Part shown: positions 18,876-28,034 of the stretch, piece after piece
Position numbering within the stretch: the stretch's first letter is position 1
Layout of the letters: every line of letters begins with the position of its first letter
Source of the DNA: Blastococcus sp. PRF04-17
Lineage (GTDB): Bacteria > Actinomycetota > Actinomycetes > Mycobacteriales > Geodermatophilaceae
Direction: 5' to 3'
DNA: 64,000 nt
Assembly (NCBI RefSeq): GCF_023016265.1
Contig: NZ_CP095412.1
Span: 3,596,001-3,660,000, forward strand
Made by a program: the position numbers and the translations under genes
The notes under the pieces: generated by a model
Databases searched by the model: none
Told to the model about the DNA's origin: nothing
What the model saw: the letters and a program-made list of their open reading frames with translations, nothing else

Positions 18876-19652
18876 TCACCCGCCGTCGTTCCCCCGTGCC
18901 TCCTCCTCGGCGATCTCCTCCGCCCCCCGCCGGCGGAACAGCCGGGAGCCGGGGAAACCCTTCACGATCTGCCGCATGTCCTGCACCGTGTCGACCAGGT
19001 CGTGGACGTCGGTACCGACGGTGCCGAGCGTCTCCAGCACCGGGAGGATGTCCTCGTCGAGGTGGGCGACGAGTTTCGGCAGCCGGTCGATGAGCGTGAT
19101 CAGCGCCTCCACCTCGGCGGGGTCGAAGCTCGCGGCGAACCGCCGCACGGCCGGGGCCAGGGACGTGAGGGCGGGCTGGTACTCGACGAGCAGCGGCTCC
19201 ACCCGGCCGACCAGTTCCTCCGCATGGACGACGGTGCCGTCGGCGCGGGCGGCGGTCCGCTCGACGCCGGTGATGGCCGCGTCGGCCTTCTCGCGCGTAC
19301 GGGTCACCGCCTCGATCGCGTCGTCCGCCCTCGCCTGGGTGCGGCCGACGCCCTCGATCGCCTGGTCCGCCCGGGCCTGCGTGTCGCCGACGGCGGCGAT
19401 CGCCTCGTCCGCGCGCGTCCGCGTGCTGTCCAGACGGGTGATGGCGTCGTCCGCACGGTCGACGATCGCGTCGACGCGGGTCAGCAGACGCGACACCTGG
19501 TCGAGCAGCTCCTCCATCCGGCCGACCGCGGCCCCCACCCGTGGGACGAGGGCGAGGGCGTCGCTGACGCCGTCCCGGACTCCCCCCACGGCCGACAACA
19601 CGTCCGACGGGCCAGGCAGTGACGGCAGTCTCACCGGGCTCAGGCTACGCAC
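18876..19652 (-). CDS. Hypothetical protein with six 14-residue helical repeats
   Basis: 258 residues, GTG start. Residues 66-141 form six units of 14 residues, each beginning RADDAI, RADEAI, RADQAI, RADDAI, KADAAI or RADGTV, which would make a long amphipathic helix or coiled coil. There are further helices before (GRMEELLDQVSRLLTRVDAIV) and after (FDPAEVEALITLIDRLPKLV), and a charged end (FRRRGAEEIAEEEARG). There is no signal peptide or membrane helix. It resembles actinobacterial proteins annotated only as hypothetical or apolipoprotein-like. It faces the DUF2795 gene convergently. Confidence 0.72.
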   Translation of the reverse strand: MRSLSPVRLPSLPGPSDVLSAVGGVRDGVSDALALVPRVGAAVGRMEELLDQVSRLLTRVDAIVDRADDAITRLDSTRTRADEAIAAVGDTQARADQAIEGVGRTQARADDAIEAVTRTREKADAAITGVERTAARADGTVVHAEELVGRVEPLLVEYQPALTSLAPAVRRFAASFDPAEVEALITLIDRLPKLVAHLDEDILPVLETLGTVGTDVHDLVDTVQDMRQIVKGFPGSRLFRRRGAEEIAEEEARGNDGG

Positions 19653-19789
19653 CAGGACGGTGGCCCACTATTCGGTTGCACCCTGCGCCCGGGCGAGGGG
19701 GGCGGTGTGCCGCGCGTCCGGCGTGAGGACCGGCGCGGCCCCCGTATCGTCGTGGTGAACACGGACAGGGCACGGACGACTACGAGAAG

Positions 19790-21765
19790 GTGTCGGCACC
19801 GGTGGGGGAACAGTCGACGGGGGACGGCGCAGGTGGCCGTGGCCTGACCCCTGGCCTACCCGGGCGCAGCCGCCGGTCCCGCGCGGGGGAGCCCTCCGCG
19901 GCCGACCCCGTCACCGTCGAGCAGTTGCTGGCCCGCCAGGGCAGCTCGGTGGGCCGGCGCCGGGCCGCGCGACGGGTCGAGGAGCCGGAGAACCGCGTCG
20001 AGCGCCCCCTGGAACGGCATCCCCACCGCCCTGCCGGCGGCGCTCCGCCGGCCGTCCGGCAACCCGGCCTGCCACCGGTACCCGGCGTCGCCGGCCGCCC
20101 GGCCCCGCAGGCGGGCCTTCCCCCGTGCCGGGCGCGGTCGGTCGCTCGGTTGCCCGGCCGGAGCCCGCCCGCGAGCCGGCCCGCTCGCCGGCCGCCTGGG
20201 AACCCGCCAGCCGTCCCTCCCGACGCAGTGGGCCGATCCCGCCGCTGCCCGGCACGGTGCCGCCGCCGACGGCCGCGAAGCCGCGGGGGAGCCGTCCGCG
20301 TCCCGCCGATCGCCCGCCGGCCAGCCCGCGGCGCCGTCGGATCACCCGGGTGATAGCCGCGCTCGCGGCGGTGGTGGGCGTGGTCCTGCTCTACCACCTG
20401 GGGCTGTACTTCTACGTCGACCAGAAGATCGACCGCGTGGACGCGCTGGCCGTCGACGGCCCTGAGGTGCTCGCCCCGGCGCTCCAGGAGGGTGCGCAGA
20501 CCTACCTCGTCGTGGGCAGCGGCGTTCCGGACCAGACGGGCGCCGCCTCCGTCGCCACGCTGCTCGCCACCGTCGCGGCCGACGGCAGGTCGGCGGTGCT
20601 GGTCAGTTTCCCGCCCACCGCGATGATCGACACCCCCGCGTGCCGGACGCCGGAGGGGGACCTGCGCAACCCCACCACGGAAGCCTTCGCCGCCTCGCTG
20701 CTCGAGGGCGGACCGTCCTGCATGGTCCGCGCCGTGCAGCAGCTCTCGGGTCTGCGCGTCGACCACTACCTCGATGTCGACCTGGGCCGGCTGCCCGGCA
20801 TGGTCGACGCCCTGGGCGGGGTGCCGGTCTGCGTGCTCCCGTCGGCGGCGACCGCGGCAGCGGCCGGCCCGCTGGAGCCGGGCCTGACGGAGGTCGACGG
20901 AGCGGCGGCCGGCAGCTTCCTGGCGCCGGGGGACACCGGGTCCGACGTCACCGGCGCACTGGTGGCCGAACGCGCGCAGCGGCTGCTGACCTCGACGTTG
21001 CGAGCCGCGATGTCGACGTCCACGCTGGCCGACCCGGTCGCGCTGGCGCGGTTCCTCAACCGGGCAGCCGACGCCCTCACCGTCGACGAGCAGACCACGC
21101 TGGGCGACCTGCGCGTGCTGGCCGGTTCGCTCGGCGAGCTGACCGGCGACGCGGTGCAGCGGGCGACGCTGCCGGTGGCCCAGGTCGGCCACGTGCCGGC
21201 CGGCTCCGAGGAGGCCTACGTCGTCCTCGACCACGACCTCACGCGCACGCTCTTCGACGCGGTCATCGAAGGGAACCCCGTGCCCGCCGAGCTGACCACT
21301 GACGGCGCCCCTGGCGCTGACGGTCAGGCGCCCGGCACAGCGGAGGCGCCCGCGCCGCCTCCGGCCGAACCAGCCGGACCGGTGCTCACCGCCGAGCCCG
21401 CGACGGTCACGGTCGACGTCCTCAACGGCACGGGGACGACGGGCCTGGCCGCCACCGTCGCCGACCAGCTGCGCGCCCAGGGGTTCGTCGTGGGAGCCGT
21501 GGGCAACGAGGCCGGGACCGTGAACCAGACCGTCGTGCGGCACGGGCCGGGGGTCGTGGAGCAGGCACGCACGGTGGCCGCCGCCGTGCCCGGCTCGGCG
21601 CTGCAGCCCAGCGACGCGATCGGCGACACCGTGCAGCTGGTCGTCGGTCCCGGGTTCGAGAGCGTCGTGGCCGTGACGATCCCGCCGCCGGCGGCGCAGC
21701 CGCCGGCCGACACGACGGCTCCGGCCCCCGCCACGGCAGCGGAGCCCGCTCCGATCGCCTGCTGA
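19790..21765 (+). CDS. LCP-like protein with LytR_C domain, interrupted by one frameshift
   Basis: About 658 residues once joined. A basic, proline-rich cytoplasmic N-terminus contains ADPVTVEQLLARQGSSVGRR, seen in related actinobacterial LCP proteins. Then come one membrane helix (VIAALAAVVGVVLLYHLGLY), an LCP-like domain (YLVVGSG ... LSGLRVDHYLDVDLGRLPGMVDALGGVPVC) and a C-terminal LytR_C domain (VTVDVLNGTGTTGLAATVADQL). The frame changes at the C5 run 20120-20124; six would fuse both parts. LCP enzymes attach glycopolymers to peptidoglycan, but here the expected PRD arginine is replaced (SFPPTAMID) and no R-x-R pair is seen, so it may be catalytically dead. Position next to pst recalls Rv0822c. 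Confidence 0.8.
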
Positions 21766-21766
21766 A

Positions 21767-21825
21767 GGCCCCGTCCAGAGGCTCGCGCCGAGCGGAGCGA
21801 GGTGTGAGGAGGACGGGGTCCTTTC
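21767..21825. terminator. Bidirectional terminator hairpin between the LCP gene and pstB
   Basis: GGCCCCGTCC pairs with GGACGGGGTCC around a GC-rich centre that can itself fold; TTTC follows on the plus strand. It lies between convergent stop codons. It is the same repeat type as 8175-8227. Confidence 0.7.
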
Positions 21826-22604
21826 TCAGCCGAAGCGGCCGGAGATGTAGTCCTCGGTGGCCTTCTCGTCCGGGTTGCTGAAGATCTTCTCGGTCGGGTT
21901 GAACTCGATCAGCCGACCGGGTTGGCCGGCGCCACCGATGTTGAAGAAGCCCGTCTGCTCGCTCACCCGCGCCGCCTGCTGCATGTTGTGGGTCACGATG
22001 ACGATGGTGAACCGCTCCTTGAGCTCGGTCATCAGGTCCTCGATCGCCAGCGTCGAGATCGGGTCCAGCGCCGAGGCGGGCTCGTCCATGAGCAGCACGT
22101 CCGGCTCGACGGCGATCGCCCGGGCGATGCACAGTCGCTGCTGCTGGCCCCCGAGAGCCCTGAGCCCGGGCGCCCCAGTCGGTCCTTCACCTCGTTCCAC
22201 AGGTTGGCTCCGCGCAGCGAGCGCTCGACCAGGTCGTCGAGGTCGGACTTCCTGATCTTCTTGTTGTTCAGCCGGATACCCGCTGCGACGTTGTCGTAGA
22301 TCGACATCGTCGGGAACGGGTTCGGACGCTGGAAGACCATGCCGATCTGCCGGCGGACGTCCACGGGGTCCACGCCGGGTCCGTACAGGTCCTGTCCGTC
22401 CATGACGACCTTGCCCTCGACCCGCGCACCCGGGAGCACCTCGTGCATCCGGTTGATCGAGCGCAGGAAGGTCGACTTCCCGCATCCCGACGGTCCGATC
22501 AGCGCCGTGACGCTGCGGGGCTCGATGGAGACGGTGACGTCCTGCACGGCGAGGAAGCTGCCGTAGTAGATGTTCAGGTCCGAGACGTCGATGCGCTTGG
22601 CCAC
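21826..22604 (-). CDS. pstB: Phosphate ABC transporter ATP-binding protein PstB (first copy), frameshifted
   Basis: A roughly 259-residue ATPase of the high-affinity phosphate importer. The GTG at 22604 follows GGAGGAAAC. Walker A is GPSGCGKST, the signature LSGGQQQRL, Walker [13 protein letters not shown] and the H-loop VTHNMQQA; the end [19 protein letters not shown] is classic PstB. The break falls inside the signature at the run of five C (22148-22152 on the plus strand): the front frame reads LSGAS instead of LSGGQQQ. One more base restores it. Last gene of pstS-pstC-pstA-pstB. Confidence 0.92.
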
Positions 22605-22621
22605 GGTTTCCTCCTGCCCGG

Positions 22622-23710
22622 TCAGCGACCGGTCGTGGGGGCGAAGAAGCGGCTGATCAGGCGGGCGACGACGTTCAGGCCCATCACGATCATGATGAGG
22701 ATGAGCGCCGCCGTCCAGGCCCGGTCGATGGCGAATTCCGGCGGGACGCCGGGCTGGGTGAGCTGGTAGTAGGCGTACACGGGCAGGGTCGCCATGCGCC
22801 CGTCGAACGGATCGAAGTTGGTCGCGTTGGCGATGCCCACCGTGATGAGCAACGGGGCCGTCTCCCCGATCACGCGTGCGATGGCCAGGGTCACCCCCGT
22901 GGCCAGTCCCGCCATGGCGGTCGGGACGACCACCTTGATGATCGTCCGCCACTTGGGCACGCCCAAGGCGTACGCCGCCTCCCGCAGTTCGTTCGGGACG
23001 AGTTTGAGGATCTCCTCCGCGGAGCGGACGACCACCGGGATCATCAGCACCGACAGCGCGACGGCGCCGGCGATGCCCAGGCGGATCCCTGGGCCGAAGA
23101 AGATGACGAACAACGCGTAGGCGAACAGTCCGGCGACGATCGACGGGATGCCGGTCATGACGTCGACCAGGAAGGTGATGGTCCGCTTGAGCCGGCCGGT
23201 GCCGTACTCGACGAGGTAGATGGCGGTCATCAGACCGATCGGCACGGCGATCAGCGTGGTCCAGCCGGTGATGACCAGCGTGCCCATGATCGCGTGGTAC
23301 GCGCCGCCGCCCTCTCCGACGACTCCCAGCAGCGACCAGGTGAAGAACTGACCGTCGAAGCGCTGGGCACCGCGGCGGACCACCTCGTAGACCAAGCTGA
23401 CCAGGGGCACCATGGCCAGCCCGAACGCGCTGAGGACGAGGCAGGTGACCAGCCGGTCCTTGGCTGTCCGCGCGCCCTCCAGCGCCCGCGACAGGCCGTA
23501 GAGGAGCGCCGTCCCCAGGACCACGGTGCCGAGGGCGAGCACCGCGACGTTCGAGTCCGTCGCCAGGTCCATCAGCAGCATGACGGCGAAGGCCACGGCG
23601 AAGGCGCCCGGTGGCACCCAGCGCGGGAGCCGCCGGGTGCGTTGCACGGTCCCGCGTCCGGAGGGCGTACTGCCGGCCGGCGGACGCACCGGGGTGACGG
23701 TTCCGGTCAT
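22622..23710 (-). CDS. pstA: Phosphate ABC transporter permease PstA (first copy)
   Basis: A 362-residue membrane permease. It begins with a proline-rich cytoplasmic stretch, then six or more hydrophobic helices. The ABC permease EAA loop is [23 protein letters not shown], and the family stretch [14 protein letters not shown] precedes it. Its start overlaps the pstC stop by one base (TGATG). The N-terminal extension with two added helices ([34 protein letters not shown]) is longer than in the second PstA. Confidence 0.94.
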   Translation of the reverse strand: MTGTVTPVRPPAGSTPSGRGTVQRTRRLPRWVPPGAFAVAFAVMLLMDLATDSNVAVLALGTVVLGTALLYGLSRALEGARTAKDRLVTCLVLSAFGLAMVPLVSLVYEVVRRGAQRFDGQFFTWSLLGVVGEGGGAYHAIMGTLVITGWTTLIAVPIGLMTAIYLVEYGTGRLKRTITFLVDVMTGIPSIVAGLFAYALFVIFFGPGIRLGIAGAVALSVLMIPVVVRSAEEILKLVPNELREAAYALGVPKWRTIIKVVVPTAMAGLATGVTLAIARVIGETAPLLITVGIANATNFDPFDGRMATLPVYAYYQLTQPGVPPEFAIDRAWTAALILIMIVMGLNVVARLISRFFAPTTGR

Positions 23711-24657
23711 CAGTTGGCTCCGGAGAAGTCGGCGCGGCGGTTGACGACGTACCGGGCGGCCATGTTCACCGCGAAGGTGATGACGAACAGCACCAGGCCG
23801 CTGGCGATCAGGGTGTTGACGTCGATGCCGCTGGACTCGGGGAACTGCAGCGCGACGTTGGCCGCGATCGTCGACGGGTTGCCGCTGCTGATCAGGTTGA
23901 AGGTGATGCCGCCGGACACCGACAGCACCAGCGCGATGGCCAGGGTCTCACCGAGGGCACGTCCCAGACCCAGCATCGAGCCGCCGATGATCCCGGATCG
24001 GCCGTAGGGGAGGACGGCCAGTCGGATCATCTCCCAGCGCGTCGCACCGAGGGCGAGCGCGGCTTCGCGGTGCAGCGTCGGTACCTGGCGGAACACCTCC
24101 CGGGTGATGGCGCTGACGATCGGCAGGATCATGATGGCCAGCACCAGGCCGGCGGTGAACATCGTCCGGCCGGTCGCGGAGGTGGGGCCGGCGAACAGGG
24201 GGATGAAGCCGAGGTTCTCCTCGAGCCAGCGGAAGAACGGAACGAGCCGGGGGGCCAGCCAGTAGATGCCCCAGAAGCCGTAGACGATGCTCGGGATGGC
24301 GGCGAGCAGGTCCACGAGGTACCCGAGCCCCTGGGCGACCCGACGCGGGGCGTACTGGGTGAGGAAGAGGGCGATCGCCACGGCGAGCGGTGTGGCGACG
24401 ATCAGTGCGATGACCGCGGCCAGCAGTGTGCCGAACAGGAGCGGCGCGATGTAGGCGACCAGGCCCTCACCGCCGGGGATGTCCTCCGCCGGTGCCCGCA
24501 GCGCCGGGGTCGCCTCGACGACGAGGAAGGCCGCCACCCCGGCCAGGATCACCATGATGAGGATCCCGGCCCCGCGAGCGGTTCCGGAGAAGACCCGGTC
24601 GCCGCGGCGCATCACCTGCTTCGGACGCGTGTCCGGCGCATGCCGGGTCCCGGTCAC
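23710..24657 (-). CDS. pstC: Phosphate ABC transporter permease PstC (first copy)
   Basis: A 315-residue permease with about six helices. The family's [11 protein letters not shown] and [12 protein letters not shown] are present, and the EAA loop is [26 protein letters not shown] start. It sits between pstS (55-base gap) and pstA (1-base overlap) in the leftward operon and forms the membrane channel with PstA. Confidence 0.94.
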   Translation of the reverse strand: MTGTRHAPDTRPKQVMRRGDRVFSGTARGAGILIMVILAGVAAFLVVEATPALRAPAEDIPGGEGLVAYIAPLLFGTLLAAVIALIVATPLAVAIALFLTQYAPRRVAQGLGYLVDLLAAIPSIVYGFWGIYWLAPRLVPFFRWLEENLGFIPLFAGPTSATGRTMFTAGLVLAIMILPIVSAITREVFRQVPTLHREAALALGATRWEMIRLAVLPYGRSGIIGGSMLGLGRALGETLAIALVLSVSGGITFNLISSGNPSTIAANVALQFPESSGIDVNTLIASGLVLFVITFAVNMAARYVVNRRADFSGAN

Positions 24658-24712
24658 GGGTGCTCCATCCGGAGGTATGGCAGATGTCCCATCGTCGGGT
24701 GTCGCTTCCTCG

Positions 24713-25810
24713 TCAGCCGGCCGCGACGGCGTCGATCGCCGTCAACGCCTGGTCGCGGAGCCGATCGGAGATCGGGGCGGAGCCTGCCACCAGGGCGGCG
24801 GCCTCCTGCCCCTCCTCGCTCACCACGTAGCCGAGGAACGCGCGGACGAGTTCGGCGGTGTTCGGATCGTCGTACGTGACGCACCCGATGTGGTAGCTGA
24901 TCAGCACGATCGGGTACTCCCCCGACCCGGCTGTGTCCCGGTTGACCTCGATCGCGTAGTCGTGTGGTCCGCGCCCCTCGAGCGGCTGGGAGTTCTCGAC
25001 GACGGCCGCGGCGGCCTCGGCACTGGGCGCCACGTACTCGTCTCCCACCCGGATGCGCGCGACACCGAGATCGCCCACCTGGCTGAGATCGGCGTATCCG
25101 ATGGTGCCGTTGCCGGCGCGCACCGCGCCGACCACTCCGGAGTTCCCTTGTGCCGCCTCGCCGCCTGGCACCGGCCACGAGCCGTCGACCTCGTGCGGCC
25201 ACACCTCGCCCGCCGCCTGGTGGAGGTAGTCGACGAAGTTCTCGGTCGTGCCCGACTCGTCGCTGCGGTTGACCGGCGTGATGCCGAGGTCGGGCAGCTG
25301 GACGCCGGGGTTGTCCTCGACGATCGCCGGGTCGTCCCATCGGGTGATCCGCTGGTCGAAGATGCCGGCCATGGTCGTCGGCGACAGATCGAGCTCGTCG
25401 ATCCCCGCGACGTTGTAGACCACGGCGATCGGTGCGATGTAGTTGGGCAGCTCGAAGACGCCGTCCGAACCGCAGCGCTGCTCGGCCTTGCCGAGTTCCT
25501 CGTCGTCGAGGTAGGCGTCGGAGCCGGCGAAGTCGGTTCCCCCGGCGAGGAACTGCTCGCGGCCCCCGCCGGAGCCGATGGGGTCGTAGTCGACGCTCAC
25601 CTCGGGCTGGACCCCGGCGAAGCCGGCGGTCCAGCCCTGCATGGCGGCCTGCTGGGCGCTGGAGCCGGCACCCACGAGGGATCCGCTGTACTGCTCACCC
25701 GCCCCGGGCGCAAGGTTGCGTTCGTTCACGGCCGCGCAGCCCGTGAGCGGGACGCTCGCGGCGAGCACGAGGAGGGGCAGCGAGCAGGAGCGCACACGGA
25801 CGGACCGCAC
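24713..25810 (-). CDS. pstS: Phosphate-binding lipoprotein PstS (first copy)
   Basis: About 365 residues. A lipoprotein signal, with basic RSVRVRS, a hydrophobic core and lipobox LTGC, anchors it outside the membrane. Phosphate-binding loops are visible in GAGSSAQQAAMQGW, DPIGSGGGREQFL, NRSDESGTTENFVDYL and AAQGNSGVV. I prefer the GTG at 25810 because GGAAGGGTGG lies just before it and it gives a compact signal peptide; an ATG at 25840 in frame is the alternative. First gene of the operon, preceded by PHO-box repeats at 25880-25919. It is clearly diverged from the second PstS. Confidence 0.93.
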   Translation of the reverse strand: MRSVRVRSCSLPLLVLAASVPLTGCAAVNERNLAPGAGEQYSGSLVGAGSSAQQAAMQGWTAGFAGVQPEVSVDYDPIGSGGGREQFLAGGTDFAGSDAYLDDEELGKAEQRCGSDGVFELPNYIAPIAVVYNVAGIDELDLSPTTMAGIFDQRITRWDDPAIVEDNPGVQLPDLGITPVNRSDESGTTENFVDYLHQAAGEVWPHEVDGSWPVPGGEAAQGNSGVVGAVRAGNGTIGYADLSQVGDLGVARIRVGDEYVAPSAEAAAAVVENSQPLEGRGPHDYAIEVNRDTAGSGEYPIVLISYHIGCVTYDDPNTAELVRAFLGYVVSEEGQEAAALVAGSAPISDRLRDQALTAIDAVAAG

Positions 25811-25864
25811 CCAACCACCCTTCCGCGATGAACCGGTCATGAATGTCCCGGTGAACGACCCGTG

Positions 25865-25919
25865 ACGGTAGGGACGGAAGATTGACGGCCACCCCCCAGC
25901 CGGTGAACGGAAGATGAAC
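25865..25919 (-). promoter_or_regulatory. PHO box and promoter of the first pst operon
   Basis: On the minus strand, GTTCATCTTCC (ending 25919) and GTTCACCGGCT (ending 25908) are adjacent 11-bp units. A weaker unit in the same register is GTCAATCTTCC (ending 25890). A -10-like TACCGT lies at 25865-25870. This matches the 11-bp direct-repeat PHO boxes bound by PhoP/RegX3-type regulators in actinobacteria. Confidence 0.75.
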
Positions 25920-25978
25920 GACGCGATCGGCGCGGGTTCCCCGCGCCGTGCCAGGCCGTCCGGGTGGCCGGGGTCACG

Positions 25979-26722
25979 TCAGTCGGCAGGCCCCTGCAGC
26001 AGGTAGCCGGAACGCCCCACCGTGGTGATCAGCCGCGGTCGATGGAGGTCGTCCCCGAGCCGGCGGCGGAGCCTGCGCACGTGCACGGAGACGGTGTTGG
26101 ACGCCGACGGCGCGGTGCGACTCCACACGGCCTCCCAGAGCTCCAGCTGGCTCACCACGCGCCCCTCGTGCGCCATGAGGAAATGGAGCAGCCGGAACTC
26201 CTGCGGGGGCAGGGCCACCAGCGCGCCGCGGAGCCGAACCGTGCCGGCGTCGGGCGAGAGTTCGAGCTGCCCGCAGCGGACGGTCTCGTCCTCGCGGGTG
26301 GCGGGCAGGAGGGCGGACACGAGGGAGACGAGCCGGGGGGCCCGGTAGGGCCGGGGAACACAAGCGACCGCGCCGGCGTCGAGGGCAGCGCCCGCGAGCT
26401 CCGAGTGCTCGGCGTCCACCGCCACGATCACCGGGATGTCGCAGCAGCGGTCGAGCAGTTCCACCACGGTGGGCGCTGGCACGTCCGCCGTGTCCGCACG
26501 CAGGAGGACGACGTCGGGGCTCGTCGCCCCGGCGATCAGGAGCGCTTCGGCGGCCGACGTGCAGATCCGCACATCGAGCCGATGACCGGTGTCCTCGAGC
26601 AGGGCGGCCGCCCCGGGGTCGGGGTCGACCACCAGCAGCATTGCGCGTGCCCGTGACCTCGCGGCGCCCGAGGCCGACTGGCCCTTCGGGAACGCCGTCA
26701 CCGTCGACCGCAGGCTGTTCAT
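25979..26722 (-). CDS. OmpR-family regulator with degenerate receiver, between two pst operons
   Basis: About 247 residues from the ATG at 26722 (an ATG at 26641, directly before the receiver, is the alternative). The receiver starts LLVVDPDPGAAALL. Where the phosphoacceptor Asp is expected the sequence reads DVVLLRADTAD, the usual Thr is replaced (IVAVDAEH) and the Lys becomes Arg (CVPRPY). Phosphorylation is therefore unlikely. The C-terminal winged helix is intact: LPPQEFRLLHFLMAHEGRVVSQLELWEAVW, then VSVHVRRLRRRLGDD and VGRSGYLL. An 11-bp-spaced PHO-box pair lies upstream (26769-26786), so the gene itself should be phosphate-regulated. GlnR is a precedent for such an orphan regulator. Confidence 0.85.
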   Translation of the reverse strand: MNSLRSTVTAFPKGQSASGAARSRARAMLLVVDPDPGAAALLEDTGHRLDVRICTSAAEALLIAGATSPDVVLLRADTADVPAPTVVELLDRCCDIPVIVAVDAEHSELAGAALDAGAVACVPRPYRAPRLVSLVSALLPATREDETVRCGQLELSPDAGTVRLRGALVALPPQEFRLLHFLMAHEGRVVSQLELWEAVWSRTAPSASNTVSVHVRRLRRRLGDDLHRPRLITTVGRSGYLLQGPAD

Positions 26723-26768
26723 GGTGCTGGCAGCAAAGCGGCCGAGGGTGTTGCAGGAGCGGCGCCAA

Positions 26769-26786
26769 CGTGAACGGCCGCTGAAC
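26769..26786 (-). promoter_or_regulatory. PHO box of the orphan regulator gene
   Basis: On the minus strand GTTCAGC and GTTCACG begin exactly 11 bases apart, the spacing of the neighbouring PHO boxes. The site overlaps an ATG at 26788, which argues against translation starting there. Confidence 0.6.
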
Positions 26787-26886
26787 ATCCTCGGTGGGGA
26801 CGACGACCGCCGCCTCCCCGTGGAGGGTCCGGGGACCTTTCACGGGCCGCCGGCGGACCGCCGAGGTCGACGGGCGTGTCGGCAAC

Positions 26887-26941
26887 GTTCGTCGTCCGTT
26901 CACCTGGCGCGGTGCATCGGTTCACCGCTGCTCCCTAGCTT
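26887..26941 (+). promoter_or_regulatory. PHO box and promoter of the second pst operon
   Basis: Four 11-bp units in register: GTTCGTCGTCC (26887), GTTCACCTGGC (26898), a weak GCGGTGCATCG (26909) and GTTCACCGCTG (26920). A -10-like TAGCTT follows at 26936-26941. A small hairpin (GCCCGG, CCGGGC at 26961-26976) lies in the untranslated leader. The remaining DNA between the regulator and pstS shows nothing else recognisable. Confidence 0.8.
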
Positions 26942-26997
26942 TCGGGCCGTCCGTACCGCTGCCCGGTCTCCCGGGCAGAGACAGAGAGGCTCATCCG

Positions 26998-27965
26998 TTG
27001 ACGACCAGCACCCTGCGCCGCGGTTCCGTACCGGCGGCCGCCGTGCTCTCCCTCGCCCTTGGTCTCAGTGCCTGCGGCGGTTCCAACGAAGCGGACGCCG
27101 GCAGCGGCGACTCGGCTCTGTCCGGGGAGGTGCTCGTCGACGGCTCCTCCACGGTCCAGCCGCTGACGGCGGCCGCGGGTGAGTTCTTCGCCGAGGAGGA
27201 GCCCGGTGTCAACGTCTCGGTCGGCACCTCGGGCACCGGCGGCGGCTTCAAGGTCTTCTGCCAGGGCGAGACCGACATCTCGAACGCCTCGCGCCCGATC
27301 AAGGACGAGGAGGCCGCGCTCTGCGAGGAGAACGGCATCGACTTCACCGAGCTCCAGGTCGCCACCGACGCCCTGACCGTCGTCGTCTCCGCCGACAACG
27401 ACTTCATCAGCTGCCTGACCACCGAGGAGCTGGCCACCCTGTGGGGGCCGGACGCTGAGGGCACCGTCACCACGTGGGACCAGGTGAACCCCGAGTTCCC
27501 GGCCGAGCGGATCGAGCTCTACGGCCCCGGTACCGACTCCGGGACCTTCGACTACTTCACCGACGAGATCAACGGTGAGGAGGGCGTGAGCCGTACCGAC
27601 TACAACGCCTCCGAGGACGACAACGTGCTCGTCCAGGGTGTGTCCGGCTCGGCGAACGCGATCGGCTACTTCGGCTACACGTACTACGAGGAGAACGCCG
27701 AGGCGCTCAAGGCCGTCGAGATCGACAGCGGGGAGGGGTGTGTCGCGCCCAGCGCCGAGACCGCGCAGGACGGGTCCTACACCCCCTGGCTCGTCCGCTG
27801 TTCATCTACGTCTCCAACCGCTCGGCGGCGGACAAGCCCGAGGTCAAGGCGTTCGTCGACTTCTACGCGACGAACGACGACCGGATCGCCGAGGCGGCCC
27901 AGTACATCCCGCTGAACGACGAGCAGCGGGACGAGCTGGAGTCCGCGGCCGCGTCGATCGGCTGA
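26998..27965 (+). CDS. pstS: Phosphate-binding lipoprotein PstS (second copy), frameshifted
   Basis: About 322 residues. The signal LSLALGLSACGGS has a lipobox. The binding fold begins VLVDGSSTVQPLTAAAGEFF with GTSGTGGGFKVFC and later YGPGTDSGTFDYFTD, which marks the PstS/SphX branch, distinct from the first copy. The start is TTG at 26998, placed after GAGAGG. The frame shifts at the C5 run 27782-27786: SYTP continues as LARPLFIYVSNRSAADKPEV only if a sixth C is assumed. First gene of the rightward pstSCAB operon. Confidence 0.9.
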
Positions 27966-28034
27966 CCGGAGCCGCTCGACCGTCCGCACCCCGGGCGATG
28001 AACACATGTGGGCGATGAACGACAGAGGAGCGTC

